Shown in pieces: positions 46,701-55,270 of a DNA stretch of 64,000 nt. The position numbers were made by a program, and so were the translations under genes. The notes beneath the pieces were generated by a model. The model ran no database searches. It was given only the letters and a program-made list of their open reading frames with translations, and had not been told where the DNA came from. Source of the stretch: Stieleria sp. JC731 (GTDB taxonomy: Bacteria; Planctomycetota; Planctomycetia; Pirellulales; Pirellulaceae); the NCBI RefSeq assembly GCF_020966635.1, contig NZ_JAJKFQ010000001.1:1054001-1118000 (forward strand). The letters are read 5' to 3'. The stretch's first letter is position 1; each line of letters begins with the position of its first letter.

Positions 46701-47420
46701 CGCATCGTTGCATCTGAACTGCTACGCTCCCTAGGTTTTATTCCCACCGCTGTCGAAAGTGGCAGACAGGCAATCAAGGCATTGCAAGCGGCATCGTATA
46801 GCGTTGTCCTGATGGACTGCGAGATGCCCGAGATGGATGGATTCCAAACGACAGGGCGGCTGCTTCAAATGCACCGCGAAGGATTGTTGGATGCCGCAGC
46901 GGATCAACCGCTCGTGATCATCGCGCTGACTGCGCAAGCTATCGCCGAAGATCGGACGCGATGCCTAGATGCAGGGATGGATGACTACCTAACCAAGCCA
47001 ATCGTTCGTGAACAGTTTGCATCGGTATTGTGGAAACACCTCGGCGCACCACCCGTTGCACCAGAAGGACCGCCAATCGATTTGGATTCGGTCGTGGACC
47101 GTTGTGGAGGAAGCGAGGAAGCCGCCTTTGAGGTGCTGCGTTTGTTCTCCGAGCAGGCAATGACAATCGGATCGCAACTGACTGCCGCTGCTGGCCAAAC
47201 AGCCAACGATCCAGGATCGATACGTGACGCGGCTCATTGCTTGAAAGGGATGGCAGCGAACGTTTCGGCCTGTCAGATAGCCGAAACGGCTGGCAGTATC
47301 GAATTGGCGACGAGCAAGGATTCTTTTACGGCGCTGTCGTCAACAGATACAGAGCAGCTACGTGATCGGATCGAACGCTGCGTCGACTGGATCGAGAAAA
47401 CGTTGCAGGAGCAAGCATGA
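43758..47420 (+). CDS. Ammonium transporter-histidine kinase-receiver-HPt sensor protein
   Basis: 1220 residues. Residues about 1-385 are a full Amt ammonium channel: [30 protein letters not shown], and both pore histidines, His165 in GSTMVHSVG and His317 in [12 protein letters not shown]. Residues about 400-445 are HAMP-like; about 450-570 a PAS domain ([19 protein letters not shown]). Residues 590-815 form the kinase: [11 protein letters not shown] with phospho-acceptor His599, N-box LIANAVKF (Asn716), [15 protein letters not shown]. Residues about 840-945 are a degenerate receiver-like region, 970-1095 a true receiver with Asp1020 ([13 protein letters not shown]), and about 1105-1220 an HPt domain with His1160. 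This is a hybrid phosphorelay kinase whose input is an ammonium channel, as in the Kuenenia Amt5 type. The last 4 bp overlap the next gene. Confidence 0.94.
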   Translation: MGNSQIDLVWVLICTGQVLMMQAGFCLLESGFSRAKNSINVAAKNLADICVAMLCFWIVGFGLMFGQSNQGWFGTTEFCFEAGGARLTAFFLFQAAFCGTATTIISGAVAERMRFRAYLFVSVFVSAIIYPICGHWAWGGIFSGQSIGWLAELGFVDFAGSTMVHSVGAWTSLAAILVIGPRLGRFSHKRGPIRGSSLPSAVLGAVLLWFGWLGFNGGSVLGLSDEVPKILLNTCLAAACGGCLPLLVSSLFGKTFELSDTINGVIAGLVSITACCHAVSPLSSIAIGSAGGLICMASTQLLTRLKIDDAINAIPAHGAAGVWGTLAYAIFADPALFGPGISRWDQLGIQATGVGSVFVWTFGISSITFAVVNRFWPMRVDRKSEYYGLNTTEHEASTELVELLGSMKQHYQSGNFRRRVRREPFTEVGQIATVYNRVIHRVHSEITARENAENQYREIYQRALEGIYQTTLEGRFIKANPALIELLGYDNLDELVSSITDLATQCYVDPERRHEFMRRMSAAGKVSDFRSEIRKRGGETLWVSENARIVCTEAGVPLYYEGTVADITERMTAERLQYEKEQAEAANQAKSQFLAGMSHEMRTPLNGIISMLDLIEESESEGQRERYLRIAKQSSKSLLQLINDVLDLSKIEAGKLELERQICDVGEVVDEAVEMLYHRGHEKGLQMVREISPDVPSDFVGDSNRLRQILVNLIANAVKFTDRGHVTVSVEPIQTRGSSEALRFEVVDTGVGIPADRVDLIFDSFAQADSSTTRCYGGTGLGLSICRQLVDSMGGQIGVESKEGLGSTFWFELPVQRDGSRLRSRIERSTDSNEKRSLLQSLHVLFVGEDSLENKMIYDDLDRWGANVRWQRNTTDLNSLPNTTEPFKLLVACDSIVSGVSHPKEWDAIPHRLLIGSNESDNTFSVALARPIRSSQLLDTIHSSLALESQNDDATKAVTSSRPSNFGGGRQVLVVDDNEVNRIVASELLRSLGFIPTAVESGRQAIKALQAASYSVVLMDCEMPEMDGFQTTGRLLQMHREGLLDAAADQPLVIIALTAQAIAEDRTRCLDAGMDDYLTKPIVREQFASVLWKHLGAPPVAPEGPPIDLDSVVDRCGGSEEAAFEVLRLFSEQAMTIGSQLTAAAGQTANDPGSIRDAAHCLKGMAANVSACQIAETAGSIELATSKDSFTALSSTDTEQLRDRIERCVDWIEKTLQEQA

Positions 47421-48520
47421 GCGATTTAAAGATCCTACTGGTTGACGACGATCCGGTAACGCGATCGATGTTGAAACATACCCTGAAAGCCAATGGTTAT
47501 CGCACCGATGACGCCAGTGATGGGCATGCCGCACTGGAGAAGTTGTCCGAGCAATCATTCCAAATCGTTATCAGCGATTGGAATATGCCACGCATGGATG
47601 GCTTGGCTCTGTGCGAGCAGATTCGCAAACATGATAGTGAAGGATACATCTATACGATTTTGTTGACGTCCAACAACGCGATGGAAGATCGTGTGACGGG
47701 GCTTCGGTCTGGAGCAGATGACTTTATCGGAAAGCCTTTCAACAAAGACGAATTGCTCGAACGTGTCGCGGCGGGCGAACGCGTGCTCAGTCTCGAAACT
47801 CGCGAAGCTTTGATCTTTGCTTTGGCAAAATTGGCCGAGAGCCGAGACACTGACACCGGATTGCATCTAGAAAGGGTGCAGCGATACGCTCGCTTCTTGA
47901 CTCAGGAATTGATCGCCGATCCAGAGTTCGTTGACATCATCGACGAGGAATTTATCCAACTGGTTTATCAGACCAGCCCGCTGCACGATATTGGCAAAGT
48001 CGGAATTCCAGATAGCGTGTTGCTACATCCTGGAAAGCTGACACCGGAACAATTCGAAGTGATGCAGTCGCACACAATTATTGGTGCGGAGTGTTTGGAA
48101 GGTGCGATCGCAAAGTCGCCCAATGCAAAGTTTCTGCACATGGCACACGATATTGCGAGATCTCATCACGAAAAATTTGATGGCAGCGGGTATCCGGATG
48201 GACTTGTCGGTGACCAGATTCCACTTGCCGCCAGGATTGTCGCCATCGCCGACGTTTATGACGCACTGCGATCGCGGCGAGTCTATAAAGAAGCCTTCAG
48301 TCACGAAAAAGCAATGCAAATTATTTGTGGCGATTCAGGATCACATTTTGATCCTCGACTGGTCGAAGCATTCGAACGCATTGCTCAACAGTTCGCCGCA
48401 ATCGCTTCCAGATTTGCAGAACCTGACGAGGCATCAGAGCCTGTTGATATTGCTGAAAAACCCGATGAAGTCACGATTGAGAACCGCAAGGACCTAGGGC
48501 TGCAGCTATTGGGAACTTGA
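47417..48520 (+). CDS. Response regulator with HD-GYP domain (c-di-GMP phosphodiesterase)
   Basis: 367 residues. Residues 1-125 form a receiver with phospho-acceptor Asp54 (QIVISDWNMPRMDG) and the conserved Lys in FIGKPFNK. Residues about 140-335 form the HD-GYP domain: PLHDIGKVGIPD (HD), HHEKFDGSGYPDGL (the GYP motif) and AIADVYDAL. HD-GYP enzymes hydrolyse c-di-GMP. Its ATG overlaps the kinase stop (ATGA, 47417-47420), so the two are translationally coupled; the HPt of the kinase would phosphorylate Asp54. The likely output is lowered c-di-GMP, hence altered attachment or motility, in response to ammonium. Substrate and direction of control are inferred. Confidence 0.93.
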   Translation: MSDLKILLVDDDPVTRSMLKHTLKANGYRTDDASDGHAALEKLSEQSFQIVISDWNMPRMDGLALCEQIRKHDSEGYIYTILLTSNNAMEDRVTGLRSGADDFIGKPFNKDELLERVAAGERVLSLETREALIFALAKLAESRDTDTGLHLERVQRYARFLTQELIADPEFVDIIDEEFIQLVYQTSPLHDIGKVGIPDSVLLHPGKLTPEQFEVMQSHTIIGAECLEGAIAKSPNAKFLHMAHDIARSHHEKFDGSGYPDGLVGDQIPLAARIVAIADVYDALRSRRVYKEAFSHEKAMQIICGDSGSHFDPRLVEAFERIAQQFAAIASRFAEPDEASEPVDIAEKPDEVTIENRKDLGLQLLGT

Positions 48521-48603
48521 TACAGAATCGGAAGCGATGTGGGCCGTTGACCTATGCGGTGCGGACCTTATCGCGCTGTAGCGAGAGTGGGATCGGCAGG
48601 AAG

Positions 48604-49086
48604 CTAGCGGGCAATCGAGGCAAACTCCATCTGATTGGTCGCGATACTCGAAGACGAAGCGACAACCGAGTCTGCGTTGATAGCTGGCGTTTTTTGCCGC
48701 GATTGAGTCACGCCGAATGCCATCGTGTGAGCGGCCCATCCAGTCCACAGGAATGTTACCAGGATCATTCCAAGCAACACGCCATGTGAATAGGTCGACA
48801 CCCAGCAAGAACGGTTTCGCAATAGATACAGTAACGCGGCAACGTGAAGGGTTAAGATTGCGAAAACCGCAGTCGTGTTGCTATCGAGCCAATTGGATAC
48901 GATCGCAGCCAATTTGAAATTCGCTGTCGGCGTTACCTGAACTGACGCGAAAAAGTCGCTAAATACCCAGTTCATCCGAACAACAATCAGGTACATCATC
49001 GCGAAGGCGACGACATGTGTTGCGATTAAACCCGCACCGCGGAATCCATCGCGGCGCTCGCTTGTTGGGATTGCGATGCTGTTCAT
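48604..49086 (-). CDS. Three-span membrane protein of unknown function
   Basis: 160 residues from the ATG at 49086 (a TTG precedes it). Predicted spans at about 17-37 (GLIATHVVAFAMMYLIVVRM), 70-90 (TTAVFAILTLHVAALLYLL) and 100-121 (HGVLLGMILVTFLWTGWAA). No family is recognised. It lies convergent to the HD-GYP regulator and 113 bp from the PEP-CTERM gene upstream of it. Confidence 0.68.
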   Translation of the reverse strand: MNSIAIPTSERRDGFRGAGLIATHVVAFAMMYLIVVRMNWVFSDFFASVQVTPTANFKLAAIVSNWLDSNTTAVFAILTLHVAALLYLLRNRSCWVSTYSHGVLLGMILVTFLWTGWAAHTMAFGVTQSRQKTPAINADSVVASSSSIATNQMEFASIAR

Positions 49087-49199
49087 CAATCGAAACTCGC
49101 TGCTTAAAGTGCTGACGTGAAGTAAATCAAGGTGTGAGCCAATATCAGTAAAGTCAGCATCTAGCGTGATTATCCGATCAGCGATGCTGGTCGGAGTCC

Positions 49200-49805
49200 T
49201 CAGTTATGTCGTCGTCGGCGGCGGATGGATGCTGCACCTAAGAACAATCCACAGAGCGCGAAAGAAGATGGCTCAGGAACTGTCGCGGCAAACAGATCGA
49301 CATCGGGAACTGCGGGAATAGCGGTGACACTGAGTTGTTGGGTCAGCGGAGCGAATAAAAATTGTGACCCACTGCCCATCGATCCGAATCCGACAGCGAA
49401 GCCACTGGCGTCGATAGTCGTCTCACCCGCACCCGTGGCGAGAGCGGAGAACGAGAAACTCGATTGTTCCACCAAAGGCACTGAAATCATAAGCTTGGAA
49501 AGGTCGCTTTTCCCAAGTCCAAAAAACGAGTTGACGGAGTTGGCAGAACCTTGTTGAGCACCGATCGGATTTGCCAGTACGATATTTTCAGGCAAATTAA
49601 TTCCAACGCCCCAGAGGGCTCCCATCCCTGGTTGCAGACCGTTCAACTTGACGTTGACGTTGAACGTTTTTCCAACTTCGACGTGATTGTCCTGTGCCCC
49701 CTCTATGGACAGTGCGAGTGTCATCAATCCTGCACTTGCTTGCTGTGAACTAGCTAAAACAGCGAGTGAGAAGGCGAAGAATGCAATCTTTCGGATGGAG
49801 TTCAT
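49200..49805 (-). CDS. Small PEP-CTERM protein with cohesin-like fold
   Basis: 201 residues. Signal peptide at 1-25 (KIAFFAFSLAVLASSQQASA). The mature domain begins LMTLALSIEGAQDNHVEVGKTFNVNVKLNG, a pattern seen in cohesin-like or immunoglobulin-like beta domains. The C-terminus is the sorting signal ATVPEPSSFALCGLFLGAASIRRRRR. With the PEP-CTERM protein at 42.5 kb it brackets the ammonium-sensing operon. Function unknown. Confidence 0.82.
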   Translation of the reverse strand: MNSIRKIAFFAFSLAVLASSQQASAGLMTLALSIEGAQDNHVEVGKTFNVNVKLNGLQPGMGALWGVGINLPENIVLANPIGAQQGSANSVNSFFGLGKSDLSKLMISVPLVEQSSFSFSALATGAGETTIDASGFAVGFGSMGSGSQFLFAPLTQQLSVTAIPAVPDVDLFAATVPEPSSFALCGLFLGAASIRRRRRHN

Positions 49806-50123
49806 TAGTTGGCTGTCGTCTAAGGAGTCGATATTTGGGGCAAGCGCCGGAGCACATCGGATTGCAATTGCTGTGCCGGTTATGAGATCGACAGAAAATG
49901 AGCGTCAAGAAACACAGCCAAATGAATGAGCACCTATAGATGATTGGATCGCAAATAGTAGAAGCCGATTCAGGAACGGAGCTGAGCCATTCCGAGTCGC
50001 TTCGATTAACTTTGGATCACAGCCTTGTCGAGGAGCCTCTGTCGGCCAAACGACCGAAGACGATTTGTCGCCAGTGAACTATCCAACACGATGAAAGGAT
50101 CATTCGCGAAAGAAGCGGCGGTA
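49806..50123 (-). other. 318-bp non-coding gap
   Basis: No feature recognised. It lies between the 3' end of the UdgX gene and the PEP-CTERM gene start and should hold the latter's promoter. Confidence 0.4.
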
Positions 50124-51557
50124 CTAGAGGGCATGAAAAGCTTTGGCAAATTCGCCGATGTCAGACTCGAATTCGCGACGCATTTCGGCAGCTTTATCTT
50201 GCGGAGCACGCAGCAGTGCTGATGGATGGTAGGTCGCTAGTGTTCGGTCTGCATATGGCGATGAATACCACTGTCCGCGTTGTTCGGTGATGCGGAAGTT
50301 CGGACCAAAGATGACTCCCGATGCGCTCGCGCCAAGACACAGAATAAGCTTGGGGCGGATCGTTTCAAGTTCGGCTTGTAACCAAGGTCGGCAAGCTGCA
50401 ACTTCACGCGCTGATGGCTTTTTGTGTAGTCGGCGTTTTCCGGATCGAGTGAATTTGAAATGCTTGACCGCATTGGTCATGTAGATTGTTTGCTCGTCGA
50501 TTCCGGAAGCGTGAAGAACTTCTCGAAGCAACTTGCCTGCTGGTCCGACGAAAGGTTGCCCCATTTGGTCTTCGTTATCGCCTGGTTGTTCGCCAACAAG
50601 CACAGCCCGCGAGTTTTCTGGCCCTGAACCGAATACCGTTTGAGTCGCGTCATGACAGAGCGCGCAGCCTTGGCAGGTCGCCGCAGCTTCACGAAGTATT
50701 GCGATATCTTTTTGCTGTGGAACGAAAGACTGTGCACTTGCGATTGAGTCGGTGTACTGAATCATTTGCTCGACGCGGCGTGGGGCATCGCGCAACATCG
50801 GTTCGATCAGTTCGGTTTCTGGCATTGTTGCCCAATGCTTTTTGGGCATTTCCGCTTGCATGGCCTTCAGCTTGATACGAGCGGGGTTGAAGATGTTTGC
50901 GTAGTAGGTTTTCCAAAGCTCTTCAATTTCATCGTCTGCAGGAGCTGAGCTGCGGGGCAAGCCTTCAGAGAATGTCAGCTTGGCCCCATCCCAATGACAA
51001 GACTCATCGGGCGTCAGAATTGACCATCGCATCACGTCAAAGCGTCTGCAGAAAAAGTCAGCGACATAACGCAACACATAGTGATCCGGGCGATGCCATG
51101 CGACGAATCGCTCACCATCATTGTCACGAAAGCTACGGAAACGAACAAACGCTTTCGTCTTGTGCGCATCTCGTCGCACCGCTTTTTCCATCGCTGCCAA
51201 TTCGATCACATCAGGATCGCTGGCAATGCTTAGCAGGTGTTTTTCCCCATGAGACAGACGCCACAAGATGCCATAGAGATTCTCCCAGCGAGATGGTGAG
51301 CGATGGAACGAGACCGTCTTTGCGATTGATAGGAACGACGCCGGAACATTGATGGTCCGATTGGAGTTCGCCAAATCAGCAGGGAGGGGCAGGGCAGGGG
51401 AGAGCGGTACCGATGTACCGAATAAGTCCTGCTGTGCCTGAGTCGCCAAAGAACGATGATCGATCCAGCGAATCGCTGATGGTTCGATTTCGGCTTGCAA
51501 GAATGTACGAGCTGATAGCCGCCAATCATCAAACGTCGTTGCCGTCACACTATGCAT
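50124..51557 (-). CDS. UdgX-type uracil-DNA glycosylase fused to an N-terminal DUF4130 domain
   Basis: 477 residues. Residues 1-270 match the DUF4130 / TIGR03915 module (SPSRWENLYGILWRLSHGEK, AFVRFR, FVAWHRPDHYVLRYVADFF). Residues about 280-477 are a family 4-like uracil-DNA glycosylase: Fe-S cysteines CQGC (295, 298), Cys389 and Cys407; motif 1 GEQPGDNEDQMGQPFVGPAG; motif 3 TYHPSALLR. The loop KRRLH (374-378) corresponds to the KRRIH loop of UdgX, whose His forms a covalent bond with uracil-DNA; His378 is present, with Leu for Ile. It should excise or trap uracil in DNA. It follows the radical-SAM gene by 6 bp on the same strand. Confidence 0.92.
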   Translation of the reverse strand: MHSVTATTFDDWRLSARTFLQAEIEPSAIRWIDHRSLATQAQQDLFGTSVPLSPALPLPADLANSNRTINVPASFLSIAKTVSFHRSPSRWENLYGILWRLSHGEKHLLSIASDPDVIELAAMEKAVRRDAHKTKAFVRFRSFRDNDGERFVAWHRPDHYVLRYVADFFCRRFDVMRWSILTPDESCHWDGAKLTFSEGLPRSSAPADDEIEELWKTYYANIFNPARIKLKAMQAEMPKKHWATMPETELIEPMLRDAPRRVEQMIQYTDSIASAQSFVPQQKDIAILREAAATCQGCALCHDATQTVFGSGPENSRAVLVGEQPGDNEDQMGQPFVGPAGKLLREVLHASGIDEQTIYMTNAVKHFKFTRSGKRRLHKKPSAREVAACRPWLQAELETIRPKLILCLGASASGVIFGPNFRITEQRGQWYSSPYADRTLATYHPSALLRAPQDKAAEMRREFESDIGEFAKAFHAL

Positions 51558-51563
51558 TGTTGA

Positions 51564-52823
51564 TCAAACTTGGCCGTTTCCGGCACTTTCCAATGCATCG
51601 AACAACATGAGTTGACGCTGTTTGGGCTGAGTTTTTTTCTTTAAATCGAGACTGTCGATTTGCAGCGGCCCTGGGTGTCGGTCAGCCGTAATTACAAACG
51701 GTCGGGCGCGTCTATAAACGACCCCTAGACGTGAAAGGTCTTCGTCACGAATGGCGTGATGCCTCCGAGTTCGAAGGATGCGTTTCACACCGCGTTCACC
51801 AATTCCCGGAATCCGAAGCAGTAGCTCGCGGGACGCTTTGTTTATATCGATCGGAAACATGTCGCGATGGGCCAATGCCCACGCATGTTTGGGGTCGAGA
51901 TCGAGAGGTAAGTTGGCTTGTTCTGGCGTGGTTAATTCGGCAGCATCAAAGCCATAAAAACGAATCAGCCAATCCGCTTGGTATAGCCGGTGTTCGCGTA
52001 TCAATGGCGGTGCTGATCCGGGTAACCGCGAATCGGCATGCGGTATAGGGCTGAACGCACTGTAGTAAACCCGACGCAGACGATGAGTTTGGTAGAGCGA
52101 ACTGCTTGTGTCCAGAATTTCGCGATCGCTGGTGTCCGTAGCCCCAACAATCATCTGCGTGCTTTGGCCAGCCGGAGCGAATTTTGGCGTTCGAATCCCT
52201 ATTCTTTGGTCGGTTGCGATTTCATCACGACGGACATGGATCTTTCCCATCGTCCCTTCAATTTCGTCACGTTTCTTTTCCGGCGCGAGCGTATGAAGGT
52301 CTTTAACCGTTGGGAGTTCGATATTGACGCTAAGTCGGTCAGCATAAAGTCCGGCCTTTTCAATCAGATCTTCACTCGATCCGGGAATGGTTTTCAAGTG
52401 AATGTAGCCACGAAACGATTCCCGTTCACGAAGTGTCTGAGCGACAAGCACCAATTGCTCCATCGTGTAGTCTGACGATCGAATGATTCCGCTGCTCAGG
52501 AACAGGCCTTCGATATAGTTGCGGCGGTAAAAATCCATCGTCAGACGCACGACTTCTTCGACCGACATGCGAGCCCTTGGCGTATCACTGCTAACCCGGT
52601 TAACACAATACTGGCAGTCGAAAATGCAGACGTTTGTGAGTAGGATTTTCAGCAGCGATACGCATCGACCATCAGGTGTGTAGCTATGGCAGATCCCCAT
52701 GCCTTCGGTGCTGCCCAGGCCCCCGCGGCTGTCTCGTTTGGAACCACTGCTCGCACACGACGCGTCGTATTTGGCGGCATCGGCCAAGATTGAAAGTTTG
52801 GATTCGATTGATGAAGCAGACAA
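51564..52823 (-). CDS. Radical SAM protein paired with the UDG (putative DNA modification/repair)
   Basis: 419 residues from a TTG start; no ATG exists upstream before an in-frame stop. The Fe-S motif is CIFDCQYC (Cys66, 70, 73), preceded by LLTNV, and the SAM barrel continues with FLSSGIIRSSDYTMEQLV and LSVNIELP. A helix-hairpin-helix DNA-binding segment (LLLRIPGIGERGVKRIL) lies near residue 340. It belongs to the radical SAM family (TIGR03916) that co-occurs with the UDG family. The reaction is unknown. The linked gene order and 6-bp gap show joint expression with the UdgX gene. Confidence 0.9.
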   Translation of the reverse strand: MSASSIESKLSILADAAKYDASCASSGSKRDSRGGLGSTEGMGICHSYTPDGRCVSLLKILLTNVCIFDCQYCVNRVSSDTPRARMSVEEVVRLTMDFYRRNYIEGLFLSSGIIRSSDYTMEQLVLVAQTLRERESFRGYIHLKTIPGSSEDLIEKAGLYADRLSVNIELPTVKDLHTLAPEKKRDEIEGTMGKIHVRRDEIATDQRIGIRTPKFAPAGQSTQMIVGATDTSDREILDTSSSLYQTHRLRRVYYSAFSPIPHADSRLPGSAPPLIREHRLYQADWLIRFYGFDAAELTTPEQANLPLDLDPKHAWALAHRDMFPIDINKASRELLLRIPGIGERGVKRILRTRRHHAIRDEDLSRLGVVYRRARPFVITADRHPGPLQIDSLDLKKKTQPKQRQLMLFDALESAGNGQV

Positions 52824-53026
52824 GTGACGTTCGGTAAATCAACAGTTCGGTGCAGACAGGTCCATCGATCCGCTATCGAAGGTTTGGAACCATTGTTCTG
52901 GCGAGGCAAGAGAAGATTTCTTGCTCAGGAATAGAACCGATAGAAACGACGAAGGACAACCGCAGTGACACTGCGTTCGCTAACAATTCAAGAGCGACAG
53001 TGAATCTGGCAAGGTCGCGAAATTCA

Positions 53027-54469
53027 TCAATCGACAACGCGACACTCGCCTCGGCTCGGTTCAGCCAGTTGGCGAAGAAATGATTCCATCGGAGGTTCAA
53101 CAGAAATCGCGACTGTGTTGATCGTGATGTTGTGAACCGCGTTGCGTCGCAGAATGTCCAACAGGATGGCCGAAGGATTGACCAATGCGCCAGTTGTAGG
53201 CTGTCCGTCGGTCAGCATGAACACGGCTTCCAGTTGAGAATCAAATTCAAGAGCATTCCGCAGAGCGGCATAGGTATTGGTCCGATTGCCACCGGAAAGC
53301 TTGGAAACAAAGTTGATCGATTCACGTTTGTTTTGCTCGTTGGCTTCGACCAGCATTGATCGCCAAGGACGAATGGCCGTATCGAACACGATGATTCCGA
53401 ATTCGCATTCCGGATCCAATCCTTCGATCGCTGCGATCAATTCCCGTTTGGCTTTGTCCATCCGTGATTGACCATAGACAACCGAATTCATACTGCCGCT
53501 TCGGTCGAGCACAAAGAGCAGCCTTTTGGCGTAGATTTCGATGCCGTAGTAGTGCGAAGGAGATAAACGTTTCTGACGCAAATAGGACACCGCCGATTGT
53601 CCAGGCGAAAGGTTCATCTTTTGCGGCAATTCAAGCGTACTTGCTACCTGATTCGATGTTTTCGGATTGCCATTTAGCTTTTTGATTGCGTCTGCCAGAA
53701 CGTTGATCCCGCTTTCCAGCTTCATTTCCTCATCATCTGGGAGGCTCGATGCGGAATTCAGTCCAAGAGAGTCTCGCCATTTGTCAAACCTCTCCTTGTC
53801 GCCCAAAAAGCCTGCGGCGGTCACTTCGTTGAATTCTTTCTCAAGAAGATAGGCAAGCTGTCCATCGACGTGTGCAGACAATCGTGCAAGAGCTTCCCAA
53901 GCGTCTGGATGGTTCATTTCCGTTAGGGCACGTGCCAGCACAAAACGGAATCCATAGCTGTCAGGGAAGTGATCTGAGTCGATTAACTTCTCAAGTTGTT
54001 CGATCGAATTGTGGTGTTGATGGTGGCCCAGCGATTGTGCAGCGGCCATGATCCAGGTCGGACGCGGCATGTCGAGCAATTCGCAAAGTGCTTGAGTTGA
54101 TTCGGGCCGATCCATTTGACCAACGAACTGAATCATCAGCAGAACACCCTCGGGTAATTCTGGTTCGTTCTTACCGGCCGGGCCACGAAAGCGGCGGTCA
54201 TTTCGTAGCAGTTCCAGCGATGCGATCACTGTTGGCAACGCATCAAGCCGGCTTTGGTAATCTGCCGGAAGCGAGTTTATCGTGTTAACGCGAAGGTTAT
54301 CGTGCCGACCGACAAGCTTTTGTTGAAGTCGAATACTAACCGGCTCATCTGCAGAGGCTGGCGTCAGGGCAAAAGCCATTGCCAGCAGCCAGGCTACAAA
54401 AGTTTGACGACCGCTTGGTGGATCAAGACGTCGCGTTTGAGGTTTCGCCGATCGTCTAGAGGACTCCAT
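53027..54469 (-). CDS. Exported VWA-domain protein with HEAT-like N-terminal part
   Basis: 480 residues from the ATG at 54469; upstream starts to 54559 add a basic leader and are less likely. A hydrophobic stretch at about 22-40 (FVAWLLAMAFALTPASA) is a signal peptide. Residues about 60-250 are helical and HEAT-like. Residues about 330-480 form a von Willebrand factor A domain with an intact metal site, LLFVLDRSGSM, and AVFMLTDGQPT. Cofactor or partner unknown. It is not adjacent to a MoxR gene and differs from the cytoplasmic VWA protein at 23 kb. Confidence 0.85.
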   Translation of the reverse strand: MESSRRSAKPQTRRLDPPSGRQTFVAWLLAMAFALTPASADEPVSIRLQQKLVGRHDNLRVNTINSLPADYQSRLDALPTVIASLELLRNDRRFRGPAGKNEPELPEGVLLMIQFVGQMDRPESTQALCELLDMPRPTWIMAAAQSLGHHQHHNSIEQLEKLIDSDHFPDSYGFRFVLARALTEMNHPDAWEALARLSAHVDGQLAYLLEKEFNEVTAAGFLGDKERFDKWRDSLGLNSASSLPDDEEMKLESGINVLADAIKKLNGNPKTSNQVASTLELPQKMNLSPGQSAVSYLRQKRLSPSHYYGIEIYAKRLLFVLDRSGSMNSVVYGQSRMDKAKRELIAAIEGLDPECEFGIIVFDTAIRPWRSMLVEANEQNKRESINFVSKLSGGNRTNTYAALRNALEFDSQLEAVFMLTDGQPTTGALVNPSAILLDILRRNAVHNITINTVAISVEPPMESFLRQLAEPSRGECRVVD

Positions 54470-54623
54470 TGTCTTCGCTCGTTCTACGTTTGTTCGATTA
54501 GTCACAAACATATAGCTCGGGACCTGCAAACCTTTGGCTTGGGAGCTGGCGGTCTGCAATCGAACCGTTTTGAGATTCTTCCGCTAACCTATGTTAGCGG
54601 TTCGTCAGCAGCCGGGCAAAGCG

Positions 54624-55040
54624 TCAGGCGGATTCGTCCAGTTCCAGGTAGACCTCGCCGTTCAGAATCGGGGCGACTTCGGGGTGAGGGCGCGAATCGT
54701 TGTTTGTGATTTCAATCATCAAACGATTCGTGGGAGCCAGATGATTTTTGATTTGGAGCTGGATTGGGTCAGACAGTTGGTTGAGGCCTGCCTCTGGTGA
54801 GGTCCAGATGATGTTGTCGTTCAGCGAGATTTGTCCCGATGTCCCGGCCATCGCGGTGACAGTCAATTGAACCCTTGAGTGATCTCCCAGCCCTGTCGGG
54901 CAATTGAAGCGACGTTCATATAGTACCGTCTGTGTCTGCGGAGAATGAAAATCGCTCGTGTCGGGAACGTCGCACCGGACTGGTTGAGCATCATCATTGG
55001 TCTGTCGCAACCAGGGGCGTCGCAATCGAATAACGTGCAT
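54624..55040 (-). CDS. Small beta-sandwich protein
   Basis: 138 residues from an ATG at 55040. The sequence is beta-rich (RVQLTVTAMAGTSGQISLND, RLMIEITNNDSRPHPE, GEVYLELDESA) and resembles the jelly-roll part of glycosidases that binds carbohydrate. No signal peptide and no named family. It starts 31 bp after the perfect palindrome at 55071-55096, on the same strand as the adhesin upstream. Confidence 0.62.
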   Translation of the reverse strand: MHVIRLRRPWLRQTNDDAQPVRCDVPDTSDFHSPQTQTVLYERRFNCPTGLGDHSRVQLTVTAMAGTSGQISLNDNIIWTSPEAGLNQLSDPIQLQIKNHLAPTNRLMIEITNNDSRPHPEVAPILNGEVYLELDESA

Positions 55041-55070
55041 GGACGAACCGTTGGGGACTACAAAACAAAA

Positions 55071-55096
55071 GCCGCCGATGAAATTTCATCGGCGGC
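55071..55096 (-). terminator. 26-bp perfect palindrome, intrinsic terminator of the adhesin gene
   Basis: GCCGCCGATGAAA/TTTCATCGGCGGC, a perfect 13+13 palindrome. On the minus strand it is followed by TTTTGTTTTG, so it is a good intrinsic terminator for the gene ending at 55271. Confidence 0.82.
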
Positions 55097-55270
55097 CCGC
55101 GGGGCAACGCCACTAATGTAAGGCAGATGGCGTAGTCGGTTTGGGAGAAGTCGCTCGCGATCGCAAACGCTCTCATCCGGCTCACTGAAGAGCTCGACGC
55201 CACCTCAATACCAAGCGAAGATTGTCTGGTAATGAGGTGCGGTTGGCAAGATCAGCCGTTTGGCGATGGC

